Shown here piece after piece: positions 60,375 through 64,000 of a stretch of DNA of 64,000 nucleotides. Each line of letters begins with the position of its first letter. The first letter of the stretch is position 1. Under the pieces are notes generated by a model, which made no database searches, was not told the origin of the DNA, and saw only the letters and a program-made list of their open reading frames with translations. The translations under genes were made by a program, and so were the position numbers. The stretch comes from Dorea formicigenerans (GTDB lineage: Bacteria > Bacillota > Clostridia > Lachnospirales > Lachnospiraceae). The stretch spans positions 609,001 through 673,000 of the forward strand of contig NZ_CP102279.1 of assembly GCF_025150245.1 (NCBI RefSeq), written 5' to 3'.

Positions 60375-61754
60375 TTATTTTAGAAACATATGTAACAACT
60401 TATTATTTATCTTCTTGTAAGGCTGATATCGCATTGGCAGATCCAGCCAGGTCTTCTTATCCACAATACTCTTGTAATGTGTAAATGTATCAAATCCGGT
60501 CTTTCCGTGGTAACTGCCCATGCCGCTTTCGCCAAATCCGCCGAAAGGCATTTCGCTTGTGGCAAGGTGAATCAGTGTATCGTTGATGCAGCCTCCGCCG
60601 AACCCGATTCTTGCAATTACATTTTCTGCTACATGTGTATCTCCGGCGAAAATATAAAGTGCAAGCGGATGGGACATGGCACGGATATTATTCACGGCTT
60701 CGTTGATAGAATCGTAAGTCAGGATTGGAAGAACCGGTCCGAAGATTTCTTCCTGCATGACAGCGTCCGAAAAGGTGACGTTGTCCATGATTGTTGGCTC
60801 GATCTGTAAAGTGTGATGGTCGAAAGTGCCGCCATAGACCACTTTGTCGTAATCAATCAGTCCAAGCAGCCGGTCAAAATGTTTTAAATTGATAATTTTG
60901 CCATATTCTTTATGTGCCAGAGGCTGTTTACTATATTGTTTTTGAATCTGTTTTTTCAATTCTTTTATAAGTTTATCTTTGACTGTGCGGTCGCAGTAAA
61001 TGTAATCAGGAGCAACACATGTCTGCCCGCAATTTAAAAATTTACCAAAAACAATACGTTTAGCAGCAAGTCTGATATCGGCACTTTTATGAACGATGCA
61101 AGGGCTTTTACCACCGAGCTCAAGGGTGATTGGAGTCAGATGGTTGGAAGCATGCCGCATCACTTCCTTCCCTACTTCCTGGCTTCCGGTAAAGAAGATG
61201 TAGTCAAAATGTTCATTTAGCAAGAAATTATTTTCCTCGCGCCCACCGGTGACAACGGCCACATATTTTTCATCGAAGCATTCCTGGATCATACGGCTGA
61301 TCAGAGCAGTAGTATGTGCAGAATAGGCACTTGGCTTCAGGATTGCGGTATTTCCTGCTGCCAGCGCATCGATCAACGGCTCTATGGTGAGCATGAACGG
61401 ATAATTCCATGGACTCATAATCAGTGTGACACCATACGGGGACGTTTTTTGATAGCTCCTGGAGTGAAACTGTGCCAGTGGAGTCCTGACTGTGCGCTCT
61501 TTCGAAAATTTGCGTGTATGTTTCAGCATGTAAGTCAGTTCGCTTAAGACGAGACCAGTCTCACACATGTAGCTTTCAAAAGCGCATTTTCCCAAATCTG
61601 CACGGATTGCGATATTAATTTCATTTTCATATTTTAAGATGCATGCTTTTAATTTTTGAAGTGCATGTATACGATATTCTACATCAAGCGTAGCATCGGA
61701 ATGAAAAAAAGTTCGCTGTTTCTGAATCAGTTGTTTGATTTCAGCCTGTGTCAT
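60375..61754 (-). CDS. Aldehyde dehydrogenase (class-3-like)
   Basis: The 459-residue NAD(P)-dependent enzyme has catalytic E in L-E-L-G-G-K-S-P at about 210 and catalytic C in N-C-G-Q-T-C-V-A at about 244, with N in S-P-W-N-Y-P. Its length and C-terminal membrane-like end resemble class 3 (fatty) aldehyde dehydrogenases. AGGAGGGC precedes the start. It is monocistronic. Confidence 0.9.
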   Translation of the reverse strand: MTQAEIKQLIQKQRTFFHSDATLDVEYRIHALQKLKACILKYENEINIAIRADLGKCAFESYMCETGLVLSELTYMLKHTRKFSKERTVRTPLAQFHSRSYQKTSPYGVTLIMSPWNYPFMLTIEPLIDALAAGNTAILKPSAYSAHTTALISRMIQECFDEKYVAVVTGGREENNFLLNEHFDYIFFTGSQEVGKEVMRHASNHLTPITLELGGKSPCIVHKSADIRLAAKRIVFGKFLNCGQTCVAPDYIYCDRTVKDKLIKELKKQIQKQYSKQPLAHKEYGKIINLKHFDRLLGLIDYDKVVYGGTFDHHTLQIEPTIMDNVTFSDAVMQEEIFGPVLPILTYDSINEAVNNIRAMSHPLALYIFAGDTHVAENVIARIGFGGGCINDTLIHLATSEMPFGGFGESGMGSYHGKTGFDTFTHYKSIVDKKTWLDLPMRYQPYKKINNKLLHMFLK

Positions 61755-62064
61755 AAGAAAAGCCCTCCTATATAATTGAATTCATTTTTGAATTTGTAAT
61801 TGATTCCCCAAATGCAGCTCTGGTTTACTGAGCTGCAAGTATCATATTTATATGATTATGATAGATGCATTTGTCTGATAATTCAAGAAACAAATTGAAA
61901 GAAATGTTGATTGTATCAGCTGGAAGTGATGTTATCGGACTGCATGATACAGGCATGGGTTAAAGCTACAGAGAATATTAAGAATATTCCAAAGAAGTTG
62001 TTAAGAAATGTATTCTAATATATCAGGTGTGAAGATAAAGGCTGGAAAAAGGAGAGGAAATGTT
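61755..62064 (+). other. Intergenic region with a possible gene remnant
   Basis: About 310 bases with no gene. Near 61900-62010 two phases together read M-L-I-V-S-A-G-S-D-V-I-G-L-H-D-T-G-M-G and then K-A-T-E-N-I-K-N, which looks like a decayed coding segment. The last part holds the ribosome site of the VanZ-like gene. Confidence 0.3.
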
Positions 62065-62727
62065 ATGGATTATGTGAGGATTTTATATACTTATATAGTT
62101 GAGGATTTTATGTACAGTGGTTATCTGCTTCTTACGTTGCTGCTACCGTGTCTGATATATCAGGGACTAATGGAAATCAAAGCAAAGCAAAATTCCAGGC
62201 GTGTGCCTGCAAAATATTATTTTGGAGTTTATGTAATGCTCGTTTATCTGTGGGTGGTATTTAAAGTGACAGGGATAGGCCTGTTGGCAGACATTGTAAG
62301 ACTTAAAGATGCCATCAGTGGTGGATATAACCGGAATCCACTGGCAGGATTGGGCATGGGGTTTGTGTTAAATATAATCATGTTTCTGCCGCTTGGGCTG
62401 TTGATACCATGTATATGGAAGAAATGCAGAAGCATAACAAATGTCACGGTTACAGGATTTTTATTGTCGTTAACAATTGAAATTTCTCAGATATTTAACG
62501 CGCGTGCAACAGATATTGATGATCTGCTTGCAAATACGATCGGCGCGTGTGCAGGATATCTGATCTGGAGAGGTATTTATGTGTTAGTTTGTGGAAAACA
62601 GAAAGAAAAAGGTGATGGACATGTGGAAAATCCAATAGAGGCTGATGGAAGAAAATGGGAACCAATGATATATCTGGCGCTGGCTTTTTCCGGAGCGTTC
62701 TTTCTGTATAATCCATATGTGCAATAA
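62065..62727 (+). CDS. VanZ-family membrane protein
   Basis: The 220-residue protein has about five membrane helices and the VanZ core: N-I-I-M-F-L-P-L-G-L, then S-L-T-I-E-I-S-Q and R-A-T-D-I-D-D-L-L-A-N-T-I-G-A. VanZ proteins give low-level teicoplanin tolerance in some hosts; the role of this one is unknown. ATG 62065 has AAAGGAGAGG upstream; ATG 62008 is less likely. Confidence 0.85.
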   Translation: MDYVRILYTYIVEDFMYSGYLLLTLLLPCLIYQGLMEIKAKQNSRRVPAKYYFGVYVMLVYLWVVFKVTGIGLLADIVRLKDAISGGYNRNPLAGLGMGFVLNIIMFLPLGLLIPCIWKKCRSITNVTVTGFLLSLTIEISQIFNARATDIDDLLANTIGACAGYLIWRGIYVLVCGKQKEKGDGHVENPIEADGRKWEPMIYLALAFSGAFFLYNPYVQ

Positions 62728-62755
62728 TGAATTGCAGAAGTGCAGAAGACACTAA

Positions 62756-62781
62756 AAAAGGTCCACCGGACCTTTTTGTCG
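62756..62781. terminator. Bidirectional terminator
   Basis: AAAAGGTCC and GGACCTTTTT with a short loop, between convergent genes. Confidence 0.8.
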
Positions 62782-62810
62782 TATGCTTGGCAACAAAAAA
62801 AGATGCAGTT

Positions 62811-63485
62811 TTAAAGCTGCATCATTCCTGACATAATACACCCGCCGCAGGCACCTTGTTTTTTCAGGCTGTTCCATTGTTGCGGGTCAAATTTTATTCC
62901 GCCGATTCCGTAGACAGGAATCGTGACTGCATCACAGACATTTTTCAAAAAATCAAGTCCACGTGGCGGCAGGCCTTTCTTACAATCTGTTGTGAAAATG
63001 TGTCCGGCTGTCACATAGGTCGCACCGAGCCGTTCTGCTTCCATGGCATCCTCGACAGAATGAACAGATGTGCCGATTTTATGAAAGTCCGTAACATGAA
63101 AACTCTGCGAGATTGTCGAATTCTGACTTTGTAAATGCTTCTGCGACTCGGCAGACAACTCCCGTAACAGAGGCAGTGGCAAATGAATGGCATCATGTCC
63201 GAGTTCCAGCGCTGCTTTCCAGTAAGTATGTAAGATACATGGGACATCGTAAGCTTTACAGATATCCAGAATATTTTTTGCTAATGTTTTGTATTCGTCT
63301 TCTGGCAAATCCTTTTCTCTAAGAACGAGAGCGTCCGGGTGCCATTCGCAGACGCGTTTAATCTGGTCTTCAAAAGGTTGATTGCAGAGATGTCGGTTTG
63401 AAATGGCAAGGATTTGGAAATTTCTGCCAGGATTATTCATCTTCTTGAGAATAGAATTATTTATCATAGAATCATTACAGTTCAT
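62811..63485 (-). CDS. Thiamine phosphate synthase-like protein (ThiE/TenI)
   Basis: The 224-residue TIM-barrel protein has L-V-L-R-E-K-D-L near 54, G-A-T-Y-V-T-A-G-H-I-F-T-T-D at about 160 and V-Y-G-I-G-G-I at about 192. ThiE and TenI share this fold. The thiamine phosphate synthase lysine/asparagine signature is partly degenerate, so TenI-like regulation or isomerisation is also possible. No other thi genes are in the window. Confidence 0.75.
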   Translation of the reverse strand: MNCNDSMINNSILKKMNNPGRNFQILAISNRHLCNQPFEDQIKRVCEWHPDALVLREKDLPEDEYKTLAKNILDICKAYDVPCILHTYWKAALELGHDAIHLPLPLLRELSAESQKHLQSQNSTISQSFHVTDFHKIGTSVHSVEDAMEAERLGATYVTAGHIFTTDCKKGLPPRGLDFLKNVCDAVTIPVYGIGGIKFDPQQWNSLKKQGACGGCIMSGMMQL

Positions 63486-63733
63486 ATTGGATTCCTACTT
63501 TCTGAAAACTTCTCACAGCTTATTACATAAGCTCTTCTTTGAAATTTACATTTCCCAGTATAAAAAGTCTGATATGGAATGTCAATGTATGCTTCAAAGA
63601 AACACGAAAATATTCATAATATATGTTATACTCTAGTTGCAATGTTCGACTTGAATTTGCGTGTGACAGAAAACTCGCAATCATTATTAGTGACAAAAGC
63701 TTGAAATGATAGAAAAGGATTACGGGAAATTAC

Positions 63734-64000
63734 ATGGAACAGTACTATTATAATAGGATGAATAAAATAGAACAGGCAGTTTATCATGCCTTGTATCAGG
63801 GATTTTTAAATATAGATGAAGAGATTCAGATCCCAAGACTGGAGGGTGAGGCACTCTATAATGTCTTTTTCAAGCTCCGGCTGGATCATCCGGAAATTTT
63901 CTGGGCAACAGGCTATAAGTATAAATATTACAACGATTCTCCCAATCTGATTTTTGTGCCGGAATATTTATTTGAAAAAGCAAAGATAAAAGAACATCAG
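63734..64000 (+). CDS. N-terminal part of a hypothetical protein, cut by the window end
   Basis: ATG 63734 opens 89 codons (MEQYYYNRMNKIEQAVY) up to the window end. The N-terminal helices with Q-A-V-Y-H-A-L and E-I-F-W resemble the N-terminal part of transglutaminase-like proteins of Clostridia. A TATACT-like -10 lies at about 63627. The full gene is needed for any call. Confidence 0.55.
   Translation, partial: MEQYYYNRMNKIEQAVYHALYQGFLNIDEEIQIPRLEGEALYNVFFKLRLDHPEIFWATGYKYKYYNDSPNLIFVPEYLFEKAKIKEHQ

Noticed and set aside
1-64000. CRISPR arrays, tRNA and rRNA genes
   Set aside because: No regular spacer-repeat arrays and no clover-leaf or rRNA-like sequences were seen; the iterons are too short and lack spacers.

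Overview
The window looks like a composite mobile-element region in a low-to-mid GC gut Firmicute, most likely a Lachnospiraceae (Blautia / Dorea / Ruminococcus gnavus type). The basis is the gene families (TnpV/TnpW/TTRAP proteins, CD1845- and CD1871A-type proteins, a tet(O)-KTR pair, very large helicase-methylase proteins), frequent AGGAGG-type ribosome sites and some GTG/TTG starts. The genus is inference only.

Layout. (1) 1-6932: a mobilisable module with small AT-rich cargo genes separated by duplicated backbone sequence, a MobV-like relaxase, a CHC2 zinc-finger primase protein, a VapE-type P-loop protein, 12-bp iterons and TnpW. It abuts a 5'-truncated topB at about 6965. (2) 6965-46713: backbone of an integrative conjugative element (ICE). 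It carries the topB fragment, a CHC2-ArdC-YodL polyvalent protein, TTRAP, a giant methylase-helicase, a DUF3848/3849 protein, MobC, a relaxase, regulators, a two-component system with an FtsX-type ABC exporter, a sigma-like factor, an excisionase-like protein and two tandem tyrosine integrases. Type IV secretion genes are not in the window and would have to lie to the left. (3) 19319-30350: a second, nested element of about 11.0 kb carrying tet(O). It is inserted inside the helicase gene and has its own TnpV, three sigma-like proteins, RepA-like ATPase, MobV relaxase with a recognisable oriT, ParB-like protein, PC4-like protein and large serine recombinase. The GA(T) at both ends, matching inverted ends and the restored helicase frame define its borders to the base. 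(4) About 47,030-52,776: a decayed accessory strip with a permease remnant, a frameshifted HTH-membrane protein, a lipoprotein, a hydrolase, small membrane proteins and the 3' end of a GH32 sucrase gene. (5) 52,779-64,000: ordinary chromosomal genes, namely fructokinase, a TlpA-like lipoprotein with a membrane 4Fe-4S protein beside a response regulator/kinase pair, an ABC-F ATPase, an ECF S-component, an aldehyde dehydrogenase, a VanZ-like protein, a ThiE/TenI-like protein and the start of one more gene.

How it fits together. The host ICE would supply integration (two integrases, excisionase-like protein) and, from outside the window, a conjugation channel. The nested element brings its own recombinase, relaxase, origin-like array and partition-like gene, and could be mobilised in trans. 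Its insertion separates helicase motif VI from the rest of the protein; precise excision would restore one open frame of about 2927 codons. In the circular form the recombinase gene would gain its own stop codon from the left end.

The most unusual signals are: the four-fold iteron-plus-box array symmetric around the oriT core (25455-26001); a TnpV gene overprinted in another frame of the helicase gene (12294-12650); a candidate small RNA under the same promoter box as the ABC exporter (42387-42611); and cargo genes bounded by duplicated 3' ends of backbone genes (1-4545).
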